64,000 bases of DNA, taken from Puniceibacterium antarcticum. GTDB lineage: Bacteria > Pseudomonadota > Alphaproteobacteria > Rhodobacterales > Rhodobacteraceae. Of this stretch, positions 25,946-34,459 are shown piece by piece; the first letter of the stretch is position 1; every line of letters begins with the position of its first letter. The stretch spans positions 26,719-90,718 of the forward strand of contig NZ_AWWI01000027.1 in NCBI RefSeq assembly GCF_002760615.1, in the 5' to 3' direction. Under the pieces are notes generated by a model. The model made no database searches. It worked only from the letters and a program-made list of their open reading frames with translations, and had not been told where the DNA came from. The translations under genes were made by a program, and so were the position numbers.

Positions 25946-26050
25946 TAAAGCGTCGCGCCTTAAACACGCATCACTTGTTCGCTGCCTGTCGGCTGCGCCT
26001 CCAACGTGAAGAGAGACGGGTCTGTTTCAGGTTAAAGGCGGGACGCTATA
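25946..26050 (+). repeat. 105-bp element with inverted ends (copy II)
   Basis: Same length and layout as 14191-14295. The left end is TAAAGCGTCGCGCCTTAAAC; the right end read inverted is TATAGCGTCCCGCCTTTAAC. Between them GGCTGCGCC and CCAACG are shared. It ends 18 bases from the stop of the GntR gene. Confidence 0.8.
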
Positions 26051-26068
26051 AAGTCGAAACGCTTCAGC

Positions 26069-26839
26069 TCAGCTTCGCCCCTTGATCCTTTCGAACCGTT
26101 GCCGGGCGATTTCTTCGTGCTGTTCGGCCTTGCGGTCGTCCGACAGGCAGGCCTGCACATAATCCAGATGCGCCTCGACAGCGGCGCGGGCGGCATCGGG
26201 GTTGCGGGTCTGGATGCCGTCGTTGATGGCGCGGTGCTGGCCCAGCAGCATGTCGCGGGTGGTGCGCTGCTTGAACATGATCTGGCGGTTGTAGAACACG
26301 CCCTGCTGCAGAAGCTGGTACATCGAGCGCATCATGTGCAGCATCACCACGTTATGGCTCGCCTCGAAAATCGACAGGTGGAAATCTGCATCCAGCCGCG
26401 CCTCGTCCGCCGGGTTGTGTTTCTGATGGGCAGCTTGCATCTTTTCAAACAGGGTCTGGATGACCTGCAGATCGGTGTCAGACCCGTGCTGCGCCGCGCG
26501 GGATGCGGCCAGCCCCTCCATATCACGGCGGAAGGATAGGTAATCAAAGACCGCTTCGTCATGGGCGGCAAAGAGTTTCACAAGCGCGTCGGAAAAGGCC
26601 GAGCCGAGCACATCGGCGACGTAAATCCCCGCCCCGGCACGGCTGTTGAGCAGCCCGCGTTCCGACAGATCGGCAATCGCCTCGCGTACCGAAGGACGCG
26701 ACACGCCGAGTTTTTCAGCAAGGTCGCGTTCGGCGGGCAGGCGTTCCCCGGGGCGCAGGATGCCGCGCAGGATCAGCTTTTCGATCTGCCGGGTGACGGC
26801 GGTCGACAGCTTTTCCGGCTGAATCTGGCGAAAGGGCAT
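26069..26839 (-). CDS. GntR family transcriptional regulator (FadR/PdhR-like)
   Basis: About 256 residues from ATG 26839 (MPFRQIQPEKLSTAV). The winged helix is LILRGILRPGERLPAERDLAEKLGVSRPSVREAIADL, typical of the PdhR/LldR subgroup. The C-terminal FCD domain has DADFHLSIFEASHN and the late GQHRAINDGIQTRN with its metal-binding His. No clear ribosome site precedes the start. Targets may be an organic acid pathway; nothing nearby identifies it. It lies downstream of moaE on the same strand, 88 bases apart. Confidence 0.85.
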   Translation of the reverse strand: MPFRQIQPEKLSTAVTRQIEKLILRGILRPGERLPAERDLAEKLGVSRPSVREAIADLSERGLLNSRAGAGIYVADVLGSAFSDALVKLFAAHDEAVFDYLSFRRDMEGLAASRAAQHGSDTDLQVIQTLFEKMQAAHQKHNPADEARLDADFHLSIFEASHNVVMLHMMRSMYQLLQQGVFYNRQIMFKQRTTRDMLLGQHRAINDGIQTRNPDAARAAVEAHLDYVQACLSDDRKAEQHEEIARQRFERIKGRS

Positions 26840-26927
26840 GTTGGGGGGCACCGGCAAATGGGTCAATGGATTGGTAAAACGATATGACCACCGCGCGATC
26901 AAGGCAAGCTGCTCTTCTTTTGCGGGC

Positions 26928-27368
26928 CTACCAGCGGGATAGGGCGTCTTCGTCTTCGTCCTTGGCGGCGACCCAGCTGGTGCCGTCCTTGCCATGTTCC
27001 TTTTTCCAGAACGGCGCGCGGGATTTGAGGTAGTCCATCAGGAAATCTGCCGCCTCAAACGCATCGCGGCGGTGCGGTGCGGCGGTGGCCACCATCATGA
27101 TCCTGTCGCCGGGCGCAAGGCGGCCAAAGCGGTGGATCACAAGCACATCGCCCAGGGACCAGCGCTGCATCGCCTCGGTTGCGATCTTGGTCAGGGCCTT
27201 TTCGGTCATGCCGGGGTAGTGTTCGATTTCCATGACATCGAGCTGATCGTTCACGTCGCGCACAACGCCGGTAAAGGTCACCACGGCGCCCATGTCGTGG
27301 CGCCCGGCGGCAAAGGCGTCGGACTCGGCACCCAGATCAAACGGGGCCTCTTGCACCACGATGCGCAT
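26928..27368 (-). CDS. moaE: Molybdopterin synthase catalytic subunit MoaE
   Basis: A 146-residue subunit that, with MoaD, inserts two sulfurs into precursor Z to make molybdopterin. The family motifs GAVVTFTGVVRD, IEHYPGMTEKAL, VIHRFGRLAPGDRIMMV and the catalytic Lys region FLMDYLKSRAPFWKKE are all present. It begins 1 base after the moaD stop, so the two subunits are co-expressed. Confidence 0.95.
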   Translation of the reverse strand: MRIVVQEAPFDLGAESDAFAAGRHDMGAVVTFTGVVRDVNDQLDVMEIEHYPGMTEKALTKIATEAMQRWSLGDVLVIHRFGRLAPGDRIMMVATAAPHRRDAFEAADFLMDYLKSRAPFWKKEHGKDGTSWVAAKDEDEDALSRW

Positions 27369-27369
27369 C

Positions 27370-27615
27370 TCAGCCGCCTGTCATCGGGGGAAAGAAGGCA
27401 ACTTCGCGCACGCCGGACAGGGGCGCGTCGAAATCAGTAAGCTCCTGATCGACCGCCACGCGCAGCGCCGAGAGATCGGAAAAGGCGACGGCATAGCGGT
27501 CTTCGCGGGCGATGAGTTCAGCGACGAGATCGGCCACAGTGGCGGCATCCGTCGTGATCCGTTCCTTTGGCAGGCCGATGCGTTCGCGCACCCAGGCGAA
27601 ATAGAGAATATCCAT
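27370..27615 (-). CDS. moaD: Molybdopterin synthase sulfur carrier subunit MoaD
   Basis: An 81-residue ubiquitin-like protein ending in the Gly-Gly tail (FFPPMTGG) that is thiocarboxylated to carry sulfur. The N-terminal MDILYFAWVRERIGL is typical. ATG 27615 shares one base with the pgsA stop (TGATG). The longer upstream frame is antisense noise over pgsA. moaE follows at once. Genes for the earlier cofactor steps are not in the window. Confidence 0.93.
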   Translation of the reverse strand: MDILYFAWVRERIGLPKERITTDAATVADLVAELIAREDRYAVAFSDLSALRVAVDQELTDFDAPLSGVREVAFFPPMTGG

Positions 27616-28280
27616 CAGGTTTCCTCTTTCAGAAAGGGGATCGCCTTGCGGAAATAGTCCATGCCGGTGAGCAGGGTCAGCCCCGCGGCGACCCAGAGCA
27701 GGACCAGCCCCACATGGCCGGACCAGATCATGCCGGCCTCTTTCCACCACAGACCGTGCAGGTCCTTGATCCGGCCATCCAGAACATCGCTGACCCGTTC
27801 CGGATCCATCCCCATGATGGACAGGCCAAGGTAATGTTCGAACACGCCCTGCGCAAAGAGCACGGCGATGGCGACCATCTGCAGCGTCGTCTTCCATTTG
27901 GCGAGCTTGGTGACCTTGAGCGTGCCGGCGGTGTCGCCCAGAAATTCGCGCAGGCCCGAGACAAAGACTTCGCGGAACAGGATGACAGTGGCGGGCAGGA
28001 CCAGCCAGGGCGACATCGAGGAATAGCCGACGATGACCATCAGGGCGATGACCACCATCGCCTTGTCCGCGATGGGGTCGAGCATGGCGCCCATCTTGGT
28101 CTGCTGCCCCCAGGCGCGGGCGAGGTAGCCGTCAAACCAGTCGGTGATCGAGGCGCTGACAAACAGGGTCAGGGCGTACCAGTCCGCAAAGGGACGGGTG
28201 AAATACAGAAACATCAGGGCAACACCAGGGGCCGCCAGAAGGCGCAGCGACGTCAGAATGTTGGGTATGGTCCATCTCAT
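27615..28280 (-). CDS. pgsA: CDP-diacylglycerol--glycerol-3-phosphate 3-phosphatidyltransferase
   Basis: A 221-residue inner-membrane enzyme of phosphatidylglycerol synthesis. The CDP-alcohol phosphotransferase motif is complete: DWFDGYLAR, eight residues, G, three residues, D, three residues, D (ending MLDPIADK). Four to five hydrophobic helices surround it. The N-terminal WTIPNILTSLRLLAAP is the usual PgsA opening. It overlaps moaD by one base, so pgsA-moaD-moaE are one unit. Confidence 0.94.
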   Translation of the reverse strand: MRWTIPNILTSLRLLAAPGVALMFLYFTRPFADWYALTLFVSASITDWFDGYLARAWGQQTKMGAMLDPIADKAMVVIALMVIVGYSSMSPWLVLPATVILFREVFVSGLREFLGDTAGTLKVTKLAKWKTTLQMVAIAVLFAQGVFEHYLGLSIMGMDPERVSDVLDGRIKDLHGLWWKEAGMIWSGHVGLVLLWVAAGLTLLTGMDYFRKAIPFLKEET

Positions 28281-28353
28281 GTGATGTTCCTATCGCGATT
28301 TGTGGGGACAGGGAAGATGCCGCGAGACAAGGCAAAAAGCGGCGCGTTGCGGG

Positions 28354-29085
28354 TCAAGGCCCTGTTCCGCGACCGAGGCGGTCGAGAAACACCGCGCGTG
28401 CGTTGGGCAGGGGGCGGTCGCCCAGTGAGGTGGCGAGCCTGTTGTGCATGAAATGCCCGGTCGTGGTGAGGGCAAGGGCGATCTCGGCATTGGTGGCATC
28501 GCCCGTCCCCAGCATGACGCCGGGCAGGGGCAGCAGCCGGTCGGCCCAATCCCCCGCGCCCGAGGCGGACACAGCGCGGGCGGTCCGGGGAGAGACATAG
28601 ATCAGCTGGTCATTTGCGCCCGTGGCGGCGCAGGCCGTGAGGTCGAGGCCAAAACCCATATCTTCGAGCAGGGCCATTTCCCAGCGCAGGTAGGCGAGCG
28701 GCCAGATATCGGGCTGGCCCAGCAGGTCGAGCAGTGATTCGGTGCGCTGATAGAGTGCCAGATGCGCCTCGCGGTCGGGCAGGCAGAAGGCGAGCAGGGA
28801 GACCACGGCGTTGAGCCCGGCGAGCGAGAGGCGGTCAGTCATGGCAAGTGCTGCGCGCGAGCGCTGGGGTTCGACGGTGAAGCTGCCGAGCTGGTCTTCG
28901 AGCCGGGCGCGCCAGCTGAGATCAAGCTGCGCACCGGGTTGCAGGCTGGGCGCGATCTTGCGCGAGGTTGCACCGCGCAGAACGCCTGCGTGGCGGCCCC
29001 GGGTGGGGGTGAACACCTCGAGGATGGCGGAGGATTCGCCATGCTTTCGGGTGGTTAGAAGAATGCCGGTGTCGCGCCAATCCAT
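28354..29085 (-). CDS. recO: DNA repair protein RecO
   Basis: A 243-residue recombination mediator that helps RecA load on SSB-coated DNA and anneals strands. The N-terminal OB-fold is seen in [20 protein letters not shown] and the [14 protein letters not shown] stretch, then an all-helical region with [22 protein letters not shown]. The zinc cysteines of some RecO proteins are not complete here, as usual in alphaproteobacteria. It lies downstream of DUF1491 and era; a gene-end repeat sits in the 129-bp gap. Confidence 0.92.
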   Translation of the reverse strand: MDWRDTGILLTTRKHGESSAILEVFTPTRGRHAGVLRGATSRKIAPSLQPGAQLDLSWRARLEDQLGSFTVEPQRSRAALAMTDRLSLAGLNAVVSLLAFCLPDREAHLALYQRTESLLDLLGQPDIWPLAYLRWEMALLEDMGFGLDLTACAATGANDQLIYVSPRTARAVSASGAGDWADRLLPLPGVMLGTGDATNAEIALALTTTGHFMHNRLATSLGDRPLPNARAVFLDRLGRGTGP

Positions 29086-29145
29086 GGGCAGAGAGTGGGG
29101 CCGTGGTGCGGCGGGCGCAAGGGGGCGCTGAGTCTCGGGTCTGGG

Positions 29146-29208
29146 AGGGGGCGCTGCCCCCGTCGCCGGACCGGCGACTCCCCCGGGATATTTAGGGGCA
29201 GATGAAAC
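29146..29208 (+). repeat. Gene-end repeat, GGGATATTT family (copy 4)
   Basis: GGGGGCGCTGCCCCC, GTCGCCGG...CCGGCGAC, then CGGGATATTTAGGGGCAG, between recO and the DUF1491 gene, which run the same way (- strand). Confidence 0.7.
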
Positions 29209-29214
29209 CGGGGG

Positions 29215-29553
29215 TCAGCTGTCGAGGCCGGGCTGGTCGAGGAGGTGGCGGCCCTGGCGGTCTTCAACCTCGATCACCCAGAGGTCGGGGTCAAAGCTGC
29301 GCTGTTTGGTGACGTGGGCGTCCATGTCGCGATCTGCCCCGCTGGCGAGTTCGCTCCAGTGGCGGGTGTCGGACAAGAGGTCGAAGCTGCGGGTGAAGAT
29401 GCGGGCGTTGCCGTCCAGCGTGTTGAGTTTCACCAGCACCGCGCCGGCCGTGTCATCGCCATGGTTCACGACAAAAGCCGGGATTTCATGGAGCGACAGG
29501 CGGCGCATGTAGGCCGCCACCCAGAAGGAGGCGGCAAGCCGGGGTTCAGACAT
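29215..29553 (-). CDS. DUF1491 family protein
   Basis: A 112-residue conserved alphaproteobacterial protein of unknown function. The ARLAASFWVAAYMRRL-like N-terminus, the HGDDTAGAVLVKLN segment and the C-terminal DPDLWVIEVEDRQGRHLL stretch match the family. It overlaps the 3' end of era by 8 bases, which implies co-translation with era and suggests, without proof, a link to ribosome maturation or the recO function after it. Confidence 0.87.
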   Translation of the reverse strand: MSEPRLAASFWVAAYMRRLSLHEIPAFVVNHGDDTAGAVLVKLNTLDGNARIFTRSFDLLSDTRHWSELASGADRDMDAHVTKQRSFDPDLWVIEVEDRQGRHLLDQPGLDS

Positions 29554-30454
29554 TGCCGTCTTTGAAGTTCAGGCCCATTTCCGAGTAACGCTCTGATTCC
29601 TCAAGCCATTTTTCGCGGACCTTGACCTGCAGGAACAGGTGGACCTTGCGGCCCAGGAACTCTTCGAGTTCCTCGCGGGAGGCTTTGGATACCGCCTTGA
29701 TCGTGTCGCCGCGGTGGCCGAGGAGAATCCCCTTGTGACCGTCGCGGGCCACATAGATCACCTGATCGATGCGCGCGCTGCCGTCGTCGCGTTCGGTCCA
29801 GTGGTCGGTTTCCACGGTGAGCTGATAGGGCAGTTCCTGATGCAGGCGCAGGGTCAGCTTTTCGCGGGTCATCTCGGCGGCGATCATGCGCATGGGCAGA
29901 TCGGCGATCTGATCTTCGGGGTAGAGCCAGGGCTCTTCGGGCATTTCACCGGCGAGCCATACCTTCAGATCCTCGACGCCATAGCCGCGTTCGGCGGAGA
30001 TCATGAAGGTTTTGACGAAGGGGCAGGCCTCGTTCATCTGCTTGCTGAGATCGAGCAGGACCTCGGCCTTGACCTTGTCTATCTTGTTGATTGCAAGGGC
30101 AACTGTGCGTCCCTTGGCGATGTCGCTGAGGCGCTGGAGGATGGTTTTGACGCCTTCGGTCATGCCGCGATGCGCCTCGATCAGCAGGACAACCACGTCG
30201 GAATCTGCGGCACCGGACCAGGCGGCGGCGACCATGGCGCGGTCGAGCCGGCGCTTGGGGGCGAACATGCCGGGGGTGTCGACAAAGACGATCTGCGTGT
30301 CCCCCTCGATCGCGACGCCGCGGATGCGGGCACGCGTGGTCTGCACCTTATGGGTGACGATGGATACCTTTGCCCCGACCATGCGGTTGGTCAGGGTGGA
30401 TTTGCCCGCATTGGGCTCTCCGATCAGGGCGACGAATCCGGCGCGTTGGGTCAT
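29546..30454 (-). CDS. era: GTPase Era
   Basis: A 302-residue essential GTPase that binds 16S rRNA and assists 30S assembly. G1 is GEPNAGKST (residues 12-20), G3 DTPGMF, G4 NKIDKVK; the C-terminal KH domain has EELEEFLGRKVHLFLQVKVREKW. In relatives era directly follows rnc; here two extra genes separate them. An array of CCATAYG repeats lies 75-115 bp upstream of its ATG, so era probably has its own promoter. Confidence 0.96.
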   Translation of the reverse strand: MTQRAGFVALIGEPNAGKSTLTNRMVGAKVSIVTHKVQTTRARIRGVAIEGDTQIVFVDTPGMFAPKRRLDRAMVAAAWSGAADSDVVVLLIEAHRGMTEGVKTILQRLSDIAKGRTVALAINKIDKVKAEVLLDLSKQMNEACPFVKTFMISAERGYGVEDLKVWLAGEMPEEPWLYPEDQIADLPMRMIAAEMTREKLTLRLHQELPYQLTVETDHWTERDDGSARIDQVIYVARDGHKGILLGHRGDTIKAVSKASREELEEFLGRKVHLFLQVKVREKWLEESERYSEMGLNFKDGNV

Positions 30455-30528
30455 TGCGGGCTTTTCCTAAGATGCAAGTCTGGGGCTATAGGCGAAAACG
30501 GCGCGCAGGACCAGAGGGGGAATCGGGC

Positions 30529-30568
30529 CGTACGGAATGGATATGGAAACCGTATGGTTTTCGTATGG
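30529..30568 (-). promoter_or_regulatory. CCATAYG array with exact 11-bp period upstream of era
   Basis: On the + strand units begin at 30529 (CGTACGG, diverged), 30540 (GATATGG, diverged), 30551 and 30562 (both CGTATGG), each 11 bp apart. The nearest start is era at 30454. Between array and start TATAGC near 30485 could be a -10 element without a good -35, as expected of an activated promoter. Confidence 0.65.
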
Positions 30569-30596
30569 CTGCGATCGGGGTGTCAGAGCGGGTCAG

Positions 30597-31282
30597 GTCC
30601 GCGTCATGCGGGCCTTGCGTTTGTACGACAGCCGCATCCCCGGGGCGGCAAGGCGGTCTTCGGCGCCGATCCAGGCATAGGCCAGCAGGCAGGGATCGAC
30701 ATCGCCGGTGGTGATGCGATGTTCATGTTCGGGCCGGTTGAGGATGAGCGAGCCGGGGGCATAGACGGCATTGTCGTTTTCGGACCAGGCGCCCGCGACC
30801 GAGATATAACTTTCCTCGATCTCTTTGTGGCTGTGCTGGGGATAGGTGGTGTTCGGCGCAAACAGCACAAAGCCGAGGATCAGCCGTTCCGAGCGGACGG
30901 GACCCTGCGGGCCGAGCACCTCGAAATAGGCATATTTGCGTTCGAGCACCTTTGGCATCGTCTCGTACCCCCATTCCCAGGTGAGCTGATCCGAGACGCG
31001 GGACAGCGCGCGGCTGAGTCCGCTGAGCACATTGCGTTCGCCCAGATCCAGCGCACGGGTCAGGTGGGCGGTGACCGGTTTGATCGCGGGGGTGCGAAAG
31101 GTCATTTCCGGGTTGCGGTCGATCACCGAGGACAGGGTGTCGCGCACGCGCTTGCGGTGGCTGCGGATCTCCTTGCTGCCGCCGGCCGAGCCGTAGCGGT
31201 AGAGCGAGTCGAATTCCTGCAACAGGTAGATCCAATTGGGGCAGTCCTGCAGGCGCAGGGCGGGTGTGTCGGGTTCTGTCAT
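30597..31282 (-). CDS. dddL: Dimethylsulfoniopropionate lyase, DddL type
   Basis: A 229-residue protein with a C-terminal cupin fold. The metal-binding motif is TYPQHSHKEIEESY, giving His150, His152, Glu156 and Tyr159 as probable metal or catalytic residues; His186 or His188 of RPEHEHRITTG is the last ligand. The N-terminal DCPNWIYLLQEFDSLYR and the YGSAGGS region fit the DMSP lyase family, and the length fits DddL (about 230) better than DddQ or DddW. DddL cleaves DMSP to dimethyl sulfide and acrylate. It lies between era and rnc with a DMT transporter, apart from other DMSP genes. Identification is from memory of the family. Confidence 0.8.
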
Positions 31283-31316
31283 TGTGGCGGCCCCTGCGGA
31301 AGTACTGCATTCTGGC

Positions 31317-31420
31317 TACAGCGTTTCGGGTTAAACTTGGATCGGACATTCGCTGTCTCTCCCTTTGGTCGAACGCGAAATCCGATGCCCGTATCTGAGG
31401 TTAAACCCAAAAAGCTTTAA
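31317..31420. repeat. Second subfamily of the palindromic element (copy B)
   Basis: Inverted ends (TACAGCGTTTCGGGTTAAAC and, read inverted, TTAAAGCTTTTTGGGTTTAA) flank GGATCGGACATTCGCTGTCTC, also found in 25858-25944. It sits between dddL and the DMT gene. Confidence 0.65.
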
Positions 31421-31475
31421 AATGCAGATCGGGCGCTGTCGACATCTTTTGTTTCAGGGGTGGTGATTTTGCAAA

Positions 31476-32324
31476 TCAGCGGCGCAGGCGACGCCAGCGG
31501 GCAGGCAGAAGGATGTAGATGCCGCTGAGCACGATGATGGCTGATCCGACCAGCGTCAGCATATCGGGGCGTTCGCCAAAGATCGTCATGGCGAGGATCA
31601 GGCCCACCAGAAGGCGGCTGTAGCGGAAGGGGGCGACGGCAGACACCTCGCCCGTGCGCATGGCGGTGGTGAGCGCGGTGTAGCCCCAGACGCCGCAAAG
31701 GGCCGTGCCGAGGATCTTGAGCGCGGCGGTGCCGGTGGGAACCTGCGGCAGGCCGGGTTCAAAGGCGAGGATGACAAGCCCGGCAAAGGTGACAACCGCA
31801 AAGCCGAGCAGGCCAAGCTGCATGCCGTGCACCTCGGGCGGGCTGGTGCGGGTGGCAAGGTCGCGCCCGGCAAAGCCGATCATGCCGAGCAGGGCAAAGA
31901 TGGCATTCGCCTCGATCCCGTCGGGCGAGGGGCGCAGGATCAGCAGCACGCCGGCAAAGCCGATGGCCATGGCGGTCCAGCGGCGCGGCCCGATGGTTTC
32001 GCGCAGGATCAGCGCGGCACCGCCCATGACCACCAGCGGCGTGGCCTGCAGGATCGCGGTGGTGGTTGAAAGCGGCGTGTAGGCAAGGCTGAGCGCAAAG
32101 AACAGCCGCCCGCAGATTTCAAAGGCGGTGCGGATCAGCAAGCCGCGTTTCACAAAGGCCGGATGCCAGAGCGGCAGGCCCTTGGCCCGCGTCAGCACGG
32201 CACAGATCAGCAGGGCGGTCAGGCCGAACTGGACCGTGCCAAGACCGGGCGTGATGCCGCCCGATCCGGTGGCCGATTTGAAAAAGGCATCTTCGAGGCC
32301 GAAGCCGACCATCGCCAGCACCAT
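31476..32324 (-). CDS. DMT superfamily transporter (EamA domains)
   Basis: A 282-residue membrane carrier with about ten helices in two EamA repeats. The N-terminus MVLAMVGFGLEDAFFKSA is typical. ATG 32324 is the only standard start after the rnc stop, though relatives carry a few residues more (a NLRGSAF sequence precedes it in frame without a start codon). It follows rnc by 32 bases. Being beside dddL it might carry a DMSP-related compound such as acrylate; this is a guess from position only. Confidence 0.82.
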   Translation of the reverse strand: MVLAMVGFGLEDAFFKSATGSGGITPGLGTVQFGLTALLICAVLTRAKGLPLWHPAFVKRGLLIRTAFEICGRLFFALSLAYTPLSTTTAILQATPLVVMGGAALILRETIGPRRWTAMAIGFAGVLLILRPSPDGIEANAIFALLGMIGFAGRDLATRTSPPEVHGMQLGLLGFAVVTFAGLVILAFEPGLPQVPTGTAALKILGTALCGVWGYTALTTAMRTGEVSAVAPFRYSRLLVGLILAMTIFGERPDMLTLVGSAIIVLSGIYILLPARWRRLRR

Positions 32325-32356
32325 GAAGGCACTGCCGCGCAGGTTGGCACCGGCGT

Positions 32357-33037
32357 TTATGATTCGACTCGGGTCAGCAGCGCCTTGGCGGCCATCTGTT
32401 CGGCCTGACGTTTCGATCCGGCGGTGGCCTCGACCCCGGTGCCGTCGTCGAGTTCGGCGCGGATGGTAAAGACCGGGGCGTGATCCGGGCCGGTGCGGGC
32501 GGTTTCCAGATAGCGCGGTGGTTGCTGGCCGCGGGCCTGCGCCCACTCCTGCAGGGATGTCTTGGCGTCGCGGGCGTCTTCTTCGACGCTGCGGACACGG
32601 TCGCCCCAAAGGCGCAGCACCATCGCCTTGGCCGCGTCAAACCCACCGTCCAGATAGACGGCGGCAATCACCGCCTCCATCCCGTCGCCGAGCAGCGCCA
32701 TCTTGCGCCGCCCACCGGACAGCATTTCGGAGCGGCCCAGTTTCAGCGCGGCGCCCAGGTCAATCTCGCGCGCGACATCAGCGCAGGTTTCCTTGCGCAC
32801 CAGCGCGTTGAAGCGCGGGGCAAGCTGGCCTTCAGAGGCGGCACGGTCGCCCGCCAGCAGCGCCTCGGCCATGACAAGGCCAAGCACCCGGTCACCCAGA
32901 AACTCAAGCCGCTGGTTGTCGTCACGGTTGGGGCCGGACATCGAGGCATGGGTGACCGCACGCACGATCAGGTCAGGCCGGGCGAAGTCGTGGCCAAGGC
33001 GCGTCTGCAGCGCCTTCAGATCTGCCGATAGTTTCAA
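32357..33037 (-). CDS. rnc: Ribonuclease III
   Basis: A 226-residue double-strand-specific endoribonuclease that processes rRNA and other structured RNA. The signature [15 protein letters not shown] is at residues 41-55 (Glu45, Asp49), the second acidic helix is [17 protein letters not shown], and a dsRNA-binding domain fills residues 155-224. Its start overlaps the lepB stop by 4 bases. The usual neighbour era is displaced by a two-gene insertion. Confidence 0.96.
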   Translation of the reverse strand: MKLSADLKALQTRLGHDFARPDLIVRAVTHASMSGPNRDDNQRLEFLGDRVLGLVMAEALLAGDRAASEGQLAPRFNALVRKETCADVAREIDLGAALKLGRSEMLSGGRRKMALLGDGMEAVIAAVYLDGGFDAAKAMVLRLWGDRVRSVEEDARDAKTSLQEWAQARGQQPPRYLETARTGPDHAPVFTIRAELDDGTGVEATAGSKRQAEQMAAKALLTRVES

Positions 33038-33870
33038 TGGATCCCCTTGAAGAACCGGTCGGCGCGCCAGGTCCAGAAGTACAGCATCGAGCGGCCCGCC
33101 GAGGAAAAGACGATGCGATCGGCGCGGCCGACGATGTTTTCGAGCGGCACAAAGCCGACGCCGCCGGTGATCGCGGGCACGCGGCTGTCCGAGGAATTGT
33201 CGCGGTTGTCACCCATGAAGAAGTAATTGCCCGCAGGCACGGTAAAGACCGGGGTGTTGTCGAGGCCCTGGGTGCCGATGTTGAGGATGTCATGGCTCAC
33301 GCCATTGGGCAGGGTCTCGGTGAACTTTTCCTTGATGCAGATCCCGCCATCCCCCACGGGGCCGTTGGCGCAGCGCGGGCGCAGACCTTGCGGGCCCTGC
33401 GCTTCGGCGGTTTCCTCGAAGGTCCCGTTGGGTTCAACCTGAACCGGCGTGCCGTTGATAGAGAGCAGGCCATCGGTGACCTGAACCCTATCGCCGGGCA
33501 GGCCGATCAGCCGTTTGATGAAATCCTGTCCCGACACCGGGTGGCGAAAGACAACCACATCGCCGCGCTGCGGTTCGCCGCCAAAGAGGCGCGTGTTGTC
33601 GCCCCCCAGAAAGCCGCAGATGTCTTCGGCATCAATGTCGATGCCGATGGCGGGCAGAGAAACCGAGGGGCAGGAGGCATAGGAATAGCCATAGGCCATC
33701 TTGTTCACAAAGAGGAAATCACCGATCAGCAGCGTGTCTTTCATCGACCCCGAGGGAATCCAGAACGGCTGGAAGAACAGCGTCCGGAAGATGCCCGCAA
33801 TCAACAGCGCATAGACCACTGTCTTGATGGTTTCCACGAAACCGTTGCCCTTGCTGCTGTCGGATGCCAT
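33034..33870 (-). CDS. lepB: Signal peptidase I
   Basis: A 278-residue inner-membrane protease that removes signal peptides. The catalytic Ser is in [12 protein letters not shown] (Ser42) and the Lys in [14 protein letters not shown] (Lys119); the [11 protein letters not shown] box follows near residue 220. One membrane helix ([17 protein letters not shown]) precedes the catalytic domain. Two Cys in the central insert (RPRCANG, GGICIKE) may form a disulfide. It is the first gene before rnc in the conserved lepB-rnc order. Confidence 0.96.
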   Translation of the reverse strand: MASDSSKGNGFVETIKTVVYALLIAGIFRTLFFQPFWIPSGSMKDTLLIGDFLFVNKMAYGYSYASCPSVSLPAIGIDIDAEDICGFLGGDNTRLFGGEPQRGDVVVFRHPVSGQDFIKRLIGLPGDRVQVTDGLLSINGTPVQVEPNGTFEETAEAQGPQGLRPRCANGPVGDGGICIKEKFTETLPNGVSHDILNIGTQGLDNTPVFTVPAGNYFFMGDNRDNSSDSRVPAITGGVGFVPLENIVGRADRIVFSSAGRSMLYFWTWRADRFFKGIH

Positions 33871-33963
33871 GTTGCATGCCCTCTGCCTGACGCTCCCGCG
33901 CTACATGCTGCCGCAGGCAAGGCGTGTCAAGCCGCGAGGCCCGCGCCGGGCGCCCCTGTGACC

Positions 33964-34014
33964 TTCACCTGTCCCCAAATATCCCGGGGAGCCCGAGGGG
34001 CTGGCCCCTCGGTT
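33964..34014 (-). repeat. Gene-end repeat, GGGATATTT family (copy 5, inverted)
   Basis: ACCTGTCCCCAAATATCCCGGGG followed by a GAGGGGCTGGCCCCTC hairpin, between acpS and lepB, reading opposite to copies 1, 3 and 4. Confidence 0.65.
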
Positions 34015-34026
34015 CTGCCGTTGAGG

Positions 34027-34449
34027 TCAGGCACGATCCTCTGGCGGCTGGGTCACCGGTCGCGCCTCGATCACCACAAAGGCCTGCGCCCAAGGGTGGT
34101 CATCGGTCAGGGTCACATGGATCACCGCCTCATGCCCCGGCGGGGTCATCTCAGCCAGCCGTTCGCGCGCCCAGCCGGTCACGGCCATAACGGGCTGGCC
34201 GGTGGGCAGGTTGGTGACGGCCATGTCTTTCCAGGAAATGCCCATGCGCAACCCGGTGCCAAGCGCCTTGGAACAGGCCTCTTTCGCGGCCCAGCGTTTG
34301 GCATAGGTGCCTGCCACATCCTTGCGCCGCTCGGCCTTGTGCTGTTCGGTTTCGGTGAACACACGGTTGCGGAAGCGGTCGCCGAACCGCTCAAGGGTGG
34401 CTGCGATGCGGTCGATATTGGCAAGATCGGTGCCGATGCCAAGGATCAT
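34027..34449 (-). CDS. acpS: Holo-[acyl-carrier-protein] synthase
   Basis: A 140-residue enzyme that transfers phosphopantetheine from CoA to acyl carrier protein. The Mg-binding motifs are [12 protein letters not shown] at the N-terminus and [12 protein letters not shown] ... [16 protein letters not shown] in the middle. ATG 34449 is clear; the longer frame is antisense to nothing and lacks family sequence. It lies between the alpha/beta hydrolase and lepB in the conserved order. Confidence 0.94.
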   Translation of the reverse strand: MILGIGTDLANIDRIAATLERFGDRFRNRVFTETEQHKAERRKDVAGTYAKRWAAKEACSKALGTGLRMGISWKDMAVTNLPTGQPVMAVTGWARERLAEMTPPGHEAVIHVTLTDDHPWAQAFVVIEARPVTQPPEDRA

Positions 34450-34459
34450 GGGAAGGCCT

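Larger units (their letters stand above)
25673..26068. other. 396-bp gap without genes, made of short repeats
   Basis: After the aminotransferase stop come an imperfect inverted repeat (about 25729-25788, GCGTATTTGAAAAGAGAAG and TTTTTCTTTTGCAAAAT), which resembles the one at 44.6 kb, then a diverged palindromic element (25858-25944) and a full 105-bp element (25946-26050). No coding frame was recognised. Confidence 0.7.
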
